The translations under genes were made by a program, and so were the position numbers. The notes beneath the pieces were generated by a model. The model was given only the letters and a program-made list of their open reading frames with translations, had not been told where the DNA came from and ran no database searches. This document shows positions 1 to 13,085 of a stretch of 64,000 bases of DNA, piece after piece (within the stretch, counting starts at the first letter, position 1; each line of letters begins with the position of its first letter). Origin of the DNA: Trichinella spiralis (taxonomy: Eukaryota; Nematoda; Enoplea; Trichinellida; Trichinellidae); assembly GCA_000181795.3 (NCBI GenBank), contig CM012953.1, forward strand, positions 9,722,893 to 9,786,892. The letters run 5' to 3'.

Positions 1-334
1 GAATATGACAACAGCAATGTAAGCTGAAGATAAATTTGATTAAAAAAAGATTTGTTACAAATTGGCGTTGATTGATTTCCAAAATGAATTATCAACGTCG
101 AAAAAGTAATATATATACATTTCTGAACAAGCTCATTAATACATGTCTGTTTCTGGTGTCACGCACAAGGCAGTTTTTGAAAATTGAGCATTGCCAAATT
201 GAACACAGGTTTATCATTCATCAGAAAATGTTGTGTACTCGAAATGCACTGGGCAGACACTTTTCACCAGGGAGCACCTCTAATTTTCCACTTTACATTT
301 TATTTTTTCCTGAATACTTTGTCTTTCTATTACA

Positions 335-361
335 TATTTATTTATTTATTTATTTATTTAA
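335..361. repeat. ATTT microsatellite
   Basis: Uninterrupted tandem ATTT units in AT-rich intergenic DNA. No function is indicated. Confidence 0.85.
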
Positions 362-3300
362 ATACAGCTTGTATTCTGTGTTTATTCTATTTTTTGAACA
401 TGAAACTTTTTTTTCAGATTATTCGCTGCAGTGCAAATTGGAAAGCATAAACAGCTGCTAAATATATACAGCTTCGAATAAAAGTAAGAATTTTTGGCTT
501 TTTCCTTTTTGTCATATTTCAGTTTTGAAACTTTTTATTCATTTTTATTTGTTAATGAAATCAGAAAAATAAAATATTTTATTTACTGAATTATGTTCAG
601 TTAAGGTAGAAAGCTTTATACTTTTCAGCTCAGCTTCTTTCCTCAGTGGCTTTTCTTTTTCATTTTGATATAATAAATTATTCTGCTTGGCAGCTTTTCT
701 CAATAGCGCATGTAAACATTTCTGTGTCGCTTGAAAATATTAATGTCTATATTTTCCAATGAGCACAATCGATGATTTATAAATCATGAGCGGCAGTTAC
801 TTGTTAATGAATATGCTTTCAATTAATATTAAATAGAAAATTATTTAATGACATAAAAATTGTTCTACAAGATAAGCATTAAAAATGAATTATTAAAAGT
901 TTTCTTTTCTATTTTCCTACGGAATCTGTTTTATTATTTGCAAAATAGCTACTGTAGCTGTAGTTACAATAATGCTTTTATAACATTTAACTAAATATGA
1001 AAGTTGCCATAAACAATTTTTTAATATTTATTTTCATGTTAATAGTCTTTATTAAATGATAGTCAATTTGGCAGTATACATTGGTGTTATAAAAATATGC
1101 ACGCATATTTACTTGTTAAAAATAAAAATGCACTTTTTGAATTTCAAAGTTGAACAGTGGACTTTATTATGGCAAAAATTATTCCAAAAAATTCAGCTGG
1201 AAAGCGCTTATTATACTTTAAAAGATAGTATGAAATTTTATTCCATCAAATGTACATAAATGATGAATACATTTGCATGCATTAAAGATGAACGGTTTAT
1301 ACACAAAATGTTGAATAAATGGCAGATTTGTTTATGCTTAATGTTTTCATGGGGACATATATAATAAAAAATAAATGAATATTCATTTAAATTTAAATTT
1401 AAATTCAGACCATTTGCTTCGAAGACTTGATCTTAGTTGTAATTTCCAATTTGCATCACCTGCCTCACCTCAGCGGGTTGTTTCATCTGTTTCTTTACAA
1501 CACTGCTAAACAATTGCAAATATATTTTCAGTATACTTTTAGTTGGAGTTCTTTTTTTTCTTGCATTTTATCGTGAAAAAGTTTTAATTATATATTTTTT
1601 TATTAAACTGTACAAAATTGATCAAGAATAAGCTGCTGTTTAGTTTAAATTTCAAACAAGCCACAGAAATGATAAGTTTCAAAATCATTGTTTATGAAGA
1701 GACACTGTCACTGATTGTTTTTTTGCTATTCAGTTTTTTAAGACTTTTCTGTTTCACTTTCAATTTTCAGACTGTGCAATTTTAATTTGGCTAATTCCTT
1801 TTTTTGGCAGTTGCATTGAAATTGAAAATTTTTCAACCAAGACAACAAATTCAAGGCGAATTGCTTGTCTAGTTTCAAATGAAAAAAAAAATTTTTTTTT
1901 CCATTTTCAAATTTTTATTTCACTTCATGATTACAATTCATGAAAAGTGCCAAGTTCAGAGCAGTAATTGTTCTGCTGGGAAAATTTTTTTGAGACAAAC
2001 AATTTGCGAAATCGTCGTCCGTTTGAAGTTTAATTTGATTAATCGAAAATGGCAAAATTTATATCCGTCCTTTGCCTGATGAAAATCATGTCCAGAGAAA
2101 GGCACGTCTTGTGGTATTATATTATTCATCCTCTATTCCAGCACCATGCAGGCAAAGTAAAAGCATTACGAAAATGCTGTGTAATAATCGGTGTGGTTCC
2201 CAATCGATAATAAGCTGAGCATGAAGCAGCGAACTTAGTAAGTTGATTATACCTGACCTTCGGGCAGTGGGCAAAAGAAGAGCCGGACGCTCAGTTTGCA
2301 GCTGTATCTGATCGATTCACTGCTATATTCATATACTGCTGCTGCTGCGTCCGGTAAGTACAAATTGGAGAGAGTATATTTGCGCTTGTGGCATTAATAA
2401 AGAGATTTGCAATACAATTGTCAACAGCCGGTCTTTTTCTCAGCTAGATTCACATTTGGTTGTGTCATATTTGAAAATCAACACCAACTATTCAGAATCT
2501 GTGAATTATTTAAATTATGCATTACTTTATTCATGATTTTCAACTTTATTCAAACAATATGAAACAGTAAGTCGTTCACTGTTGTTTTGTAAGTTCTTCT
2601 GCAAATTTCATTTAAGTAATTTAATTCAAGGTCTTGCTGGTTGCTAATGAAACAGCATTTAAACAGCAGATTTTTCCATTAATTCACCACAGTACAGTAA
2701 ATACTACTGTAAGAGTTGATAAAGAATGAAATGATGATCTCGTTGATTGGTGAAAAAGAATTAATGATTGATCATTAAAAATATTGCAATTTAAAAATTG
2801 CCCATCACAATAGAATTCTTTCTTCATTAAAGCGTTAAATGAATTTTTTCTCTTCTCTGCTTCTTAGTTATTAATAAAGTATTTTCCCTGAAGAATAAAT
2901 AAATTGAAATGGGAGAGCATATTTTATTGCATGGTGCTTCTTGGTTCTGCTCAACGCTGAAGAACAAGAGCTGAACGTTCGCTTAACGTTTCACTACACT
3001 ATAAAGAATAATTACTTCCCAATGGTAGTAGTAGTAGTGCAGTAGTGCATTATTAATTTTCCAAATGAACTAATGAAGAAAAAGAAAATTTGTAGCTTTT
3101 GGTTAATTTCATAAAGAAATAAATGAACTGCTTACTGTTGCTAGATTGAATTTTGCAATTTCTCTCTCAATTTATTAATAAAAGTGATGAATCTATAGTA
3201 CATCTAGTAGAATAGACATAAGCGCAGACGGTTTTCCAAAATTTTCATTTGAAAAATTCACAAAAAGGTTGATTAGATTAATAATTTAGAATTGTTCAAT

Positions 3301-3810
3301 TAAAATTTCAAAGTTAACCAATTTTAAAAGTAACTTAGTTAATTATATACGTAAAAATACGTAAATGAGCACATCTGTCAGTAATTGCTTTACAAGGAAT
3401 TATTATTATTAAAGTGTAAAATCTTTTTAAATTCACTTTTTATCCACAGATAGCTTTAATTTGCTTTTATTATTCTTATTTAAATTAACTAGATTAATTT
3501 TTTGATTTATTTGATGCAATTTTGAATAAAATTTGAAAATTGTTCCATGGAAAAGCATTGCAAAATCTGCAAGTGCTAAAGTGAAATAATATTTACTCAT
3601 CACAACAACCATAACAGTAAACATATGATGAATAAGCTTTACAACATTAAAAAAAGGGATATAATAAATAAATTACGCTTCTGAATATTTTTTTTTCTTT
3701 TTATAAAAAATTATATTGATGTTCAGACGTCATTGTTTGAAAACTTCATTTTAATAAGTTGATGTCAATAGGAAGTGTTTTTTCTCTTTTCCATGCAAAG
3801 CTTTCTTATT

Positions 3811-3835
3811 TGTGTGTGTGTGTGTGTGTGTGTGT
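3811..3835. repeat. (TG)12 microsatellite
   Basis: Twelve perfect TG dinucleotides followed by TATTGTGTG. A simple repeat and a potential length polymorphism. Confidence 0.9.
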
Positions 3836-6800
3836 ATTGTGTGTATATGAAATGGTTATTTTTCTTTCTTTGAAATGTGAATTTTTTTGCAAATGCATGC
3901 TCATTGTTGAATATGTCCGTATGCAACTGTTGTTGGTGAAATAATTGTTACTCAGAGTGGGTTGCTTTTGAATTCATTTTAAGAGAAGAGAATTTAATTA
4001 AAAGAGAAAAATGAGAGTGAAAAAGCAATTTTGCTCTATTGGCAACATTCAATTTGCAGAAACTTGAAGATGGTGTGAAAAACAAGAGTTGTACGATGTA
4101 AAAAAATGTCAAATGTGTGTTTTTTAACTTTAAAAAAGTGATTTTTTTCACAATTCGTTTTGTTGTTAATGCTTTAAGCTTGTTAATGCCTTGTCAGCTT
4201 TCATCGCACTTATGCTGAAGTAAATAGCAGTAGAAGTAGTAGTAATAGCGGTAGCTGTGGCAATGGAAAAGTGCAACATGCTTTTTGGCAATTAATTTGC
4301 TTTTTCAATTTTGAGTGATTTCACAAGTAGATGTTTTTCGATTTTTCAAACAATTTTGCCAGTAAATTCATGTGTGAAATAAATTTTGGAAAAAAGAAGT
4401 AGACGAGATGCCAAGTGCAACAGCAACATTAAGCAAGCACCAGAAGAGGATGATAATTTCCAAGTCTAGACGAATGTGGATTGCCCCGTTAATAAAATCA
4501 GACGAAATGGCCAATAATAATAATTTACTGATCTCGGTTGCTTGGTTTTAAGACTAGCGGTAGAAGTGGGTGGCGATTTCAGACTTGTTACTTCATCATG
4601 TTTAAGAAACCTTAATCAGCTGGGCTTTGTTGAAAGAAACAATATTTGAATTGAAGTTAGCTGTGACGACGTGCGCTAGGCGGACGCTCAGCGTGGCTAA
4701 ATAGCAGCTGTCATGCACGGAAACGTCGCCCAATCTTCAACAACGTGCCAGCTATGCCACTGACTTTGGTCTTCGTTGGTGTCATGTTCGGATTCAATTC
4801 TCTTGATTTTATAACTTTCATGAATAATAATATTTTTTGCCTCTTGACTACCCCTCTTGACTTGGTTGCAATGTTCAACAAGTAAGCTTGTTTTAAACTA
4901 TAAATTATTTCATGATGATAAATAAATTTTGCTCGAATTCTGCAAAATTGGTCACTTGCTACCACCACATGCTAATGTCATTTTTGCCAAGTTCAATTTG
5001 AGAAATTTGAATTTAATTTTGAAGAAATATTGCAAGTCAAGTACACGAAATAATACATCTTACTACTCAGGAGGTTGCTTTAAGCTTAGTATTATACGTT
5101 ATAAGTATTTGTATTTTTTTGTATTTCTTCTTCATCATCTTCTTCTTCTGTATAATTTTCAGATGAGAAAAGAAAATCGACTAGCTGATGAAATAAATGA
5201 TTGAAAAGTTTCTAATCGACCGCATTTTCCTTTTTGCATTAAACAACCAAACCAGACTATTACCACAATTATTGATTGTTTAAAGAATGATGCGAAAGAA
5301 TCATAAACATGATAAATTCTTTTATAAGTGTTTTGTTTAAATATGATTCATTATCCTGCCTGCCATTGCACTTTTTGTCTGAAAATTTTCAAATGACAAA
5401 CGTGCATAATTGTCAATGTTAGTGTTAATGTTTTTCATTGATTAATGTCAAATGTCTAATAACATACAATTAAAATGCTATGCTAGCTGGTCGAGGAGAA
5501 AAATTTTTTTTTTCTCAACATTGATTTTTCCATTTTCTATTATTGATTTATTGTGAATATCTTTTTTTGCTTCAGTCAAGCTTTAGTTTTAATAATAGTT
5601 TTAGCGTTTTTCAGCTTGAAACGCAAAATATTAAAATTTGGTCATCTTACATGTCCATTTGACTTTTAAAACTAAATTTTTCTCCACTACTTTTATAAAG
5701 ATTTCTGGTAATCTTTCTGGTTGAGCAGAGTGTTAGGATCAAAAATGCATGCCAGTTGCATGGTCTTCTCAATGGCAGCTGCTCAACTTCGAGGACACTT
5801 CGTGAGAGAATCCATTGTTTATTATTTACGCAATGCTGGCAGTTATGATTATGAAATTTTATTTCTAAATTAGCTGATTAATTTTTATTTGATTTTCTGA
5901 AATTCAAAAATTTCCTTTGCGTGTGATGTACAGCATTTCAGCATTTCATCTCCGTTCTACTATAATAGTTCTGTTTAAATATGTGCATAGTTTCAACAAG
6001 AGGAGTTTTCGTATTTGTGAACACTGCTGCATAGGTTGTTTGTAAAATAAAGATTAGCCTGTGCTAGGCGCATTTTCAAATCGCTGCACTGACCAACAAT
6101 TGCAAATAACGACTGTTTGACGTTCTGCTTATTTTTGTCGAGGCTTTAGATTTCCACTTGCTAAAGGTCCTTTTTCTGTTTTCCATAGTTCATATTTTTC
6201 CATATTCTAGTTGGAACTTTATCTGTTTTGGAATTCAACAAATTGACTAGATATTTTATATTAAAATTAGTTTTAATGGTGAAAAAAATTTAAATCTAAT
6301 CACAGTAACAGAAACTGATTGCTTCAGTTCAATCACTGATGTGAATTTGCCAAAGAGTAGTTCTAGATTTTATCCATAAGCACAAGCATCCCTTGGGTTT
6401 AAAATATTGTCGATAAATACAACATCTTAGTTTTATTTGTTTGACAGCAACTTCATTATGTCCATATGGAAATGTTCAGCTTCAAGAGTTGTAACAGTAT
6501 TGATTACAGTTATTAGAGATTGTTTTCATTGTCAACCGCAGTTGTTTGGTTTCATACAACAAGTGTTTTGTGAATAGAAATTTAGCCGAGCGTTGTATTC
6601 AGCTTGCAATCGAATACAGTTCAAAAGCAGCTGTTTCCGTCTGATTACAGGTGGCTTTGACAAGATACAATAAATATATTTCAGTATCTTACAGGGTAAT
6701 ATATGAATGTTGTTTGTTTTGCTTGCATCTTTATCATTTGTGACAAAGAAAGAAAATCTGATCCTCATTTTGTGCACTATTTCTGTTGATCTAGCTTTTA

Positions 6801-7515
6801 CGAATATATTTTTTCAACTTGCTACACAATTTTCAAGTGCTTTTATTAAAAAAAAAGCACGATAAATTTGTACAGAAAAGTAATTTGAATCAGAATATTG
6901 TATGATCAACAACAAAATAAGGACAAATGCTTTAATGGTCATTGTAAAAATGGTATTATTGTTGTATCTTTTTAAATAATTATCTTTAATTTAGTGAGTT
7001 TATGCTTTTCTTTATTATATTCTATATTGCAAATCAGCTTTGTTTGCTCAAAAAAAGAATAAGAGAAAGTTGATTGAAAAAGAAAGCGGGTAGGTGTGGG
7101 AAAATTGGATGACCTGCTTACGTTGAAGCAATCGCGGACGCGCACCTGGGTTAGAGTCCAAGGGCATCGACCGTAAGCGGACAAAAGCAGGTAGAATTGT
7201 TTATGCATAGAACGTGGTCTTGGCACGTGCGCGGCCGAGGACAATTCACTGACCAGCGGTCAGTGTGGGAGCCGAGCTGAGGTCAGACTGGGTCACCCCC
7301 AGCTGCGAGCTTTGTTCGTAACGATTGGCTTTTCGCACCCCGCGCTACAATCATACTGCTGTCATCAGACATGCTTGCCGACGTCTTTCCCACAATTTGT
7401 CCGCTTTCTTGTGTTTTTTCTTTTTGTTTTCTTTTCATTCTTCTATTCCACTAGCTTATATATATATACAACGACCGATAGACCGATTTACTTATTAATG
7501 TGCGGTTTTTGGCAG

Positions 7516-10500
7516 ATATCCAGTACTAAGATGAAGTGTCCGTTGGAAAGGAAACGTTTCAACGGTCGAGAGTGGCTTTTCAAACGACTTTTGCACTGCT
7601 TGGAAGGCGACGTGAGAGGTGTGGCAATTGTTGGAGAATCTGGATGCGGCAAAACGGCTGTCTGCTGCGAGCTGGTGTGGCCCAGCCGAGCCGATACCGT
7701 CCAGCGTATTCTCAACGAACGCCTGCTTGCTTATCACTTTTGCAACGCATTCGAAGCGAGCAGCTCGTCGGCTGGTCAATTTGTGCTTTCACTGGCATCA
7801 CAGCTTCTCAGCGCCAAGCAGTATCCAGTCATGGACGAATACAGACAAATCGTTACAACCGACGAACGCAAAGCGGTCTGGCTCCAAGATGTTGCCGCAT
7901 GCGAAGCGTCGCCGTTGCAAGCTTTCGGGGCTTTGATTGCGGAACCGTTGGCGAAGTTGCAAAATCTTCACCAACCCGAAGACAGTTCACTTTTTCTCCT
8001 CATTGACTCCATGCACGACCAGTGCGATCGAAGTGCCGCCACTGGTGGAACCACCCCATCGGAAACGGTCACCATTTTGGACTGCATTGCAGAATTTCAG
8101 GTATCAGAAAATTTCTTTTCTTTTTTATCACACTTTTTAATGAATAAATAATAATATATGGAAAATCATTAAAATTTTTCACTAAAATTTTTATTGAAAA
8201 AAATTTCAATATTGTAAAAAGAGAATCATTGAAGTAGATGATATTAAAAATTGAAATTTCATTTACATCCATTATCAAAAAAAATAATTATCAGTATATT
8301 TTTTTAGCAATCAATATTTTTGTTTTACATTATATTATGAACAAAGTTTTATATAATTTGTGAGATTGCATTGCGTGCTTAATTTTTGTTTGAGTTTAAA
8401 AATATTTTATAAACATTAATTGAATGCAAAACATTTCATAAATGTGTTTTCGTATCTCCAACTGCTAAATATTGCACGAATAATATGTGAGCTTTTGGTA
8501 TAAGCTGCTGATAAATAAACTTTCGAATATTTTTTGAAAAATTTGTGAAGAATGACTTTTGTAGCTTTTCTGTTTGTCAACTGAACAAGCTGCAGCTTAT
8601 AATTTGAAAAACAATTCTTTTCTACTGAGCATATTTAAGCATATTTTTTTGTTATAACTTGGAATTAATGACGTCAATAAGGTAAAGCTTTCCATTCGTC
8701 TAGTAGAATAGGAAATATTCGACATTTGATACTTTCGCGCGTCTTGAATTCAAAAACGGCAAAATTGAAGCAGTCGGTGGTTGTGGCGTGTTTTTATTCT
8801 TGACAAATGACGATCAGCTGCTTTTTTTCTGAACTTTTCCATTTTATTCGAGTAACAATTGGCAATGTTTTTGCAATATCTGCTAAATCCGAATTTAAAA
8901 AATACCTATAATTATTTACGTAAAAATTTGCATTTATTTTTGCTATCATATTTTCATTTTCAAAGATTGAATTGCATATTTTCCGAGTGGAATTTTTTGT
9001 CTGAATAGTGGATGCCAAATTGTTTGTACTTTTCTGTTAGTCAAAAGCTTTCTTTTTAGCAAAAGTTATCATAAGTTCTTGTTAACTTGAAGTAAAGTGC
9101 AGAGAAATAATTTAGTGTTATTAATTGTAAATATTTTAAAAGTTTGGTAAATTTGGGAAATGTTTTAGAACTAAATACAACATGAAACATTCCCAAAAAT
9201 CTCTATGGCCATTAATTAATTAGATCAATTAGATGCATGCAGTACTGTTTGTTTTCGGCAATATTTCAAATGTTATTTATTATCTTTGCTGCATGAAGTT
9301 AATGATGAAAATTAATTTTTTGGCATATTTCAATAATTAATTAATTGAAATAGAAATTGAAATTGAATGAATAATTTAATAGTTGTCAGTGTTTGTTTCA
9401 GTTGTCATCTATTGATTATGTTTAATAGATAATAAATTGCAGAATATTGTTTGACGTTTTTCTCATGTATAAAGTGCATATTAAAATTTAGAAATGTAAC
9501 TCAATTCAATTGAATGCCGTTATAATTTGCAGTTACTTTTTCATGCTCTTTCTTTCATACAATGCGAAAAATAATTTTTTTTCCAATTTAATTTTAAAGG
9601 AAATTCTGCCAAAGTGGTTGTTGATTGTATGCACGTCACGCCGTCAGTGCAAATGTTTGGCTAGAAAGTTGTCTGGCTTTCGACGAATCACGTTGGACGA
9701 CGTGGAACGGCCGCAGATTGCCAGCGATATCCAACGCTACATTTTGCATCGTATGCAACAAATGCCGGTGGATTTGAATGGACAAATGGACGATTTGGTG
9801 AAATTGTTGACTATCAAAAGTGACGGCTGCTTTTTATATTTGGAAATGGTGCTGGACGCGGCTGCGGATCGTTTCCTTCTGTTACGTGATGTTTGTCAAG
9901 TTCCGGGCACGTTGAATGGACTTTACTTGTGGATGTGCGACCGGCTGTTCGACACTGAGCAGCCGTATACGACAGTGCGGACAATTTTTAGTGTGCTTTT
10001 GGCTAGCCGGCAACCTATAAGCCTGCGTCAGCTTTACCAGTGCGTCTGCACAGCCGACACGAGCTTGAGTTGGGCACAGTTCTTGGTCGCGGTGAAACGA
10101 GTAGCTCGGCTTCTGTGGACCGATGAAAGCATGTGCTTGTTGTTCCACAGCAGTTTTGCCGACTGGTTGACAGATGTGAAACATGCAACTCCAAAATACC
10201 ACTGTCAACCGCTAATTGGACACGGTTGTCTGGCGATGTATTATTCGTACAGGGCAGCTCGTCTAGGTGCCGGGGAATTGGTCAACTTTGCCTATCATCT
10301 GAGTCGACTGGCCTCTTCCGGTTTGTCGTTTGAACAGCTGGCGTTGTGGATGCTCCAATGCGGTGCCAAGGTAGATCGACTGGTGCTCGCCAGTCCAATA
10401 TCTGACTCGCAGACTGAACGACTGTTGGAGCAGGCAGGCGCCACGTTGACCATCGCTGGCCAAGGCGAGGCTACTGATTCGCCAATGTTTCTGGCGGCCA

Positions 10501-12569
10501 AGTACGGCCGGACTAGGGTCTGCGAAGCATTACTGGATGCCGGGGCCGCGGTCGATCAGCCGAACCGCGACGGTTGGACGCCGTTGAGGGTAGCGGCGCT
10601 GGGTGGACACGTCAACACAGTTAGCTTGTTGTTGCGTCGGGGCGCTGTGGTCGATGCCAGACCGGCGGACGGTCGGACAGCATTGCGCGCTGCCGCATGG
10701 GCAGGTCACGAACAGTGCTGCCGGTTGTTGCTGAAAGCCGGCGCTGATCCCAACTTGGCTGACAGTGACGGTCGAACGCCACTCATCACCGCCGCTTACA
10801 ACGGTCACTTTAAGGCGGTCGAAGCTTTGGCATCAGCCGGTGCAGATCTGAACCACACGGACCGGGACGGCCGAAACGCGTTGAGTGTGCTCATGATCAA
10901 CGCCCAGTTTTCAGCACCGCATCTAGCCGTTGTCCAACTCTTGCTTAGTCTTGGTTCAGAGGTCGATTCGCAAGACCGCCGCGGTCGTGGCGCGCTCCAC
11001 TACGCTGCCAGGGAAGGTCTACTCCAAGCGGCCGATGTGTTGCTCGACCACGGAGCTGACACTGACCGTGAAGACGACAACGGTCTGACGCCGCTGATGT
11101 TGGCAGCCTCTTTCGGACGTCGAGATCTTCTCAGGAGACTGATCGATGCTGGCGCTGCTTTGGATTCCATCGATTCCACCGGCAAAACGGCTCTGTCTTT
11201 AGCGGCCGCCCACGGGGACCCGGGCACAGTGCAATTATTGATTGAAGTGGGTTTGGATGAGTGGCACAAAGATCACAGCGGCTGGATGCCGATACATTAT
11301 GCAGCTAGTGAAGGCCACGCCGTCGCCTGCTTGCTACTCTGCGAGCACAATTTGGACACGGTCAACGCGACTGACAAAGAAGGTCGACATCCATTGCTGC
11401 TGGCTGTCGAAGAAGGCCACGCTGATGTCGTCAACGTGCTCTTGCAATGCGGAGCCGTGGTAACAGCACCGGCATTGGACGGCAGAACAGCTCTGCACGC
11501 AGCCAGCGGACGCGGATCTGCGGACATGTGCCGACTGTTGTTGCAAGCTGGGGCGCTGGTCGACGCAGTCGATGTCGATGGTCGCACCGGTTTGTACTAC
11601 GCCGCCTTGGCTGGACAAGTCAGCTGCATCAGTACACTGCTCCAATACAACGCTGACGTCGATGTCGTCGACACGCAGGGCAGAGGCCCGTTGCATGTGG
11701 CCGCTTGGGTGGGCGATGAGTACACTGTGCAGCTGTTGCTCGAATCCGGCGCCTCGGTCGACCGACGCGACAGAGACGGTCGAACAGCGTTGATGGTCTC
11801 TGCCTGGAGATCGCACACCAATGTTGCTGAGCGTCTACTGGAAAACGGCGCTGATCCAAACGCCCGTTGCGCCGAAGGGGCTACCGCACTGAGCGTGGCC
11901 GCCCAACAAGGCACTGATTCTTTGGTAGCTTTGCTGCTGCGCCACAATGTTGATATGGAACTGAAAGATTCGTACGGCAGGTCAGCGGCAGACGTCGCCC
12001 GTCTGCAGGGTCATGAGAAAATAGCTAGCTGGCTAGAGGAAGCTTCCGCTGACAACATTAGACTGGGAACCACGTTGAGCGGTAGTTCGAAAAAATCTGC
12101 TGAATCTAAATCTAGCAGCGGCTACCAGTCATTGGCTCGAACCGTGGCCACAGTCCCGATTCACTATGATTCCGCCAACAACAACAACAGCAACGACAGC
12201 AACAACAACAACAACAACAACAACAGCAACTGCTGTTCAGGTCCGCATCTGTTCGACATGGGCAGCTTTTCTGGATTTTCACTGTTTGACGAGCACAACT
12301 CGACTGACGACGGAGAAGAGCAGCTCGAACAGGCACAACAACGTCTCATCCACGTCGCCTTAGAACCGAAGTTGACTGTCGGCGAGCGGCTGAGCAACGC
12401 TGCTGTTGCTGATGTGAACACGATGGAAATGACCCGCTCTTCAATAAGCACTACTGAATCTGACGAGTTGACCACGGTCGATTGGCACGGCTGTCGACAA
12501 ACTGCCCAACGTGCAAGCAAACGAAACCTTATCATCACTAATCCGCTCTACCGTCGCAGATCACCTTGA
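7516..12569 (+). CDS. ANKRD50: ANKRD50-like NTPase and ankyrin-repeat protein
   Basis: Exon 1 is 7516-8100, with acceptor ggcag at 7515 and the probable start ATG at 7531; exon 2 is 9600-12569. The product is about 1179 aa. The N-terminal third is a STAND-type NTPase domain: P-loop GESGCGKT near residue 35 and a Walker B-like LFLLIDS near residue 155, followed by the strongly ANKRD50-like stretches FRRITLDD, YILHRM, GCFLYLE and PGTLNGLYLW. Sixteen ankyrin repeats follow, many carrying the DGRTAL signature. A low-complexity tail contains a poly-Asn tract and ends in NLIITNPLYRRRSP, resembling the NPNY-containing tail of vertebrate ANKRD50. In vertebrates ANKRD50 works with SNX27-retromer in endosome-to-surface recycling. 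The 1.5 kb intron ends in an unusual AAG acceptor that is needed for phase. An AATAAA lies at 12643. The exons are much more GC-rich than their surroundings. Confidence 0.9.
12177..12230 (+). repeat. AAC/AGC trinucleotide repeat encoding poly-Asn
   Basis: An imperfect AAC run interrupted by AGC and GAC inside ANKRD50 exon 2. It encodes an Asn/Ser tract in the disordered C-terminal tail, and its length is likely variable. Confidence 0.85.
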
Positions 12570-13085
12570 TGTATATATATCTTTTTCTCATTTCAGTGAT
12601 TTTTCTTTTTCTCCATTTGTTTTTTCTTATACGGTGACTTTTAATAAATTATTTTGTTTTTCAATTGATCAATTAATTGTGTTTATTTTATTCTGAGTGA
12701 AATTTGTTAATTTATAAATTCAACAACTGCATACAATATTATATCATTTAAAAAGAACAATATAATTTTACGAATGTGAAAAATATTATTTATGTATATT
12801 AAAAAAAAGTCTCCGTAAATATCTGGGAAAATACGCATTTAATAAGATAAATGACGAGTATTAATAAACATGAAAATTTGACACTCAGGTAGAGTTAAAA
12901 AGTGCATGTAACGTACAGGTAAAGTAACATTAGTCGACGTGCTGCTTTTTTATTGGTCAGATGAGAAGTTCACCACTTTAAACCATAGATTACTTTAAAA
13001 TTTCGATAATTAAAGTGCGTACTGACAAAGTTAATTCAGTCGTGCGTTTTCTTTTCCAACGAGTACCCGCTCTCTTGGTGTGAAA
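12570..13085. other. Intergenic: ANKRD50 3' UTR and PP1-like promoter
   Basis: Holds the ANKRD50 polyadenylation signal (AATAAA at 12643-12648) and the upstream region of the phosphatase gene. No ORF of note. Confidence 0.6.

Larger units (their letters stand above)
1..7515. other. Gene-poor 5' region, no coding exon recognised
   Basis: No ORF in this AT-rich stretch resembles a known protein, and the longest open frames are low-complexity. Islands of higher GC occur around 2215-2360, 4660-4730 and 7090-7320. The first is followed by a strong 5' splice site (CCG then GTAAGTAC, GT at 2354-2355). The last lies just before the first ANKRD50 exon and contains a possible donor (GTAACG near 7318). 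The plausible reading is promoter plus non-coding first exons and introns of the plus-strand ANKRD50 gene, whose first recognisable exon begins at an acceptor at 7515. This is inference; transcript data would decide it. Confidence 0.4.

Noticed and set aside
72-461. ORF of 129 codons at the left edge
   Set aside because: It lies over an ATTT repeat and encodes low-complexity Phe/Ile/Leu-rich sequence; there are no domain or splice signals.
6972-7244. Minus-strand ORF ending at a good donor (GTAAGC) near 7120
   Set aside because: It could be a first exon of a leftward gene, but no recognisable downstream exon was found in 1-6970 and the frame covers a likely promoter island.
10530-11947. Several long ORFs antisense or out of frame within ANKRD50
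   Set aside because: They are shadows of the GC-rich ankyrin exon; the sense frame explains the conservation.
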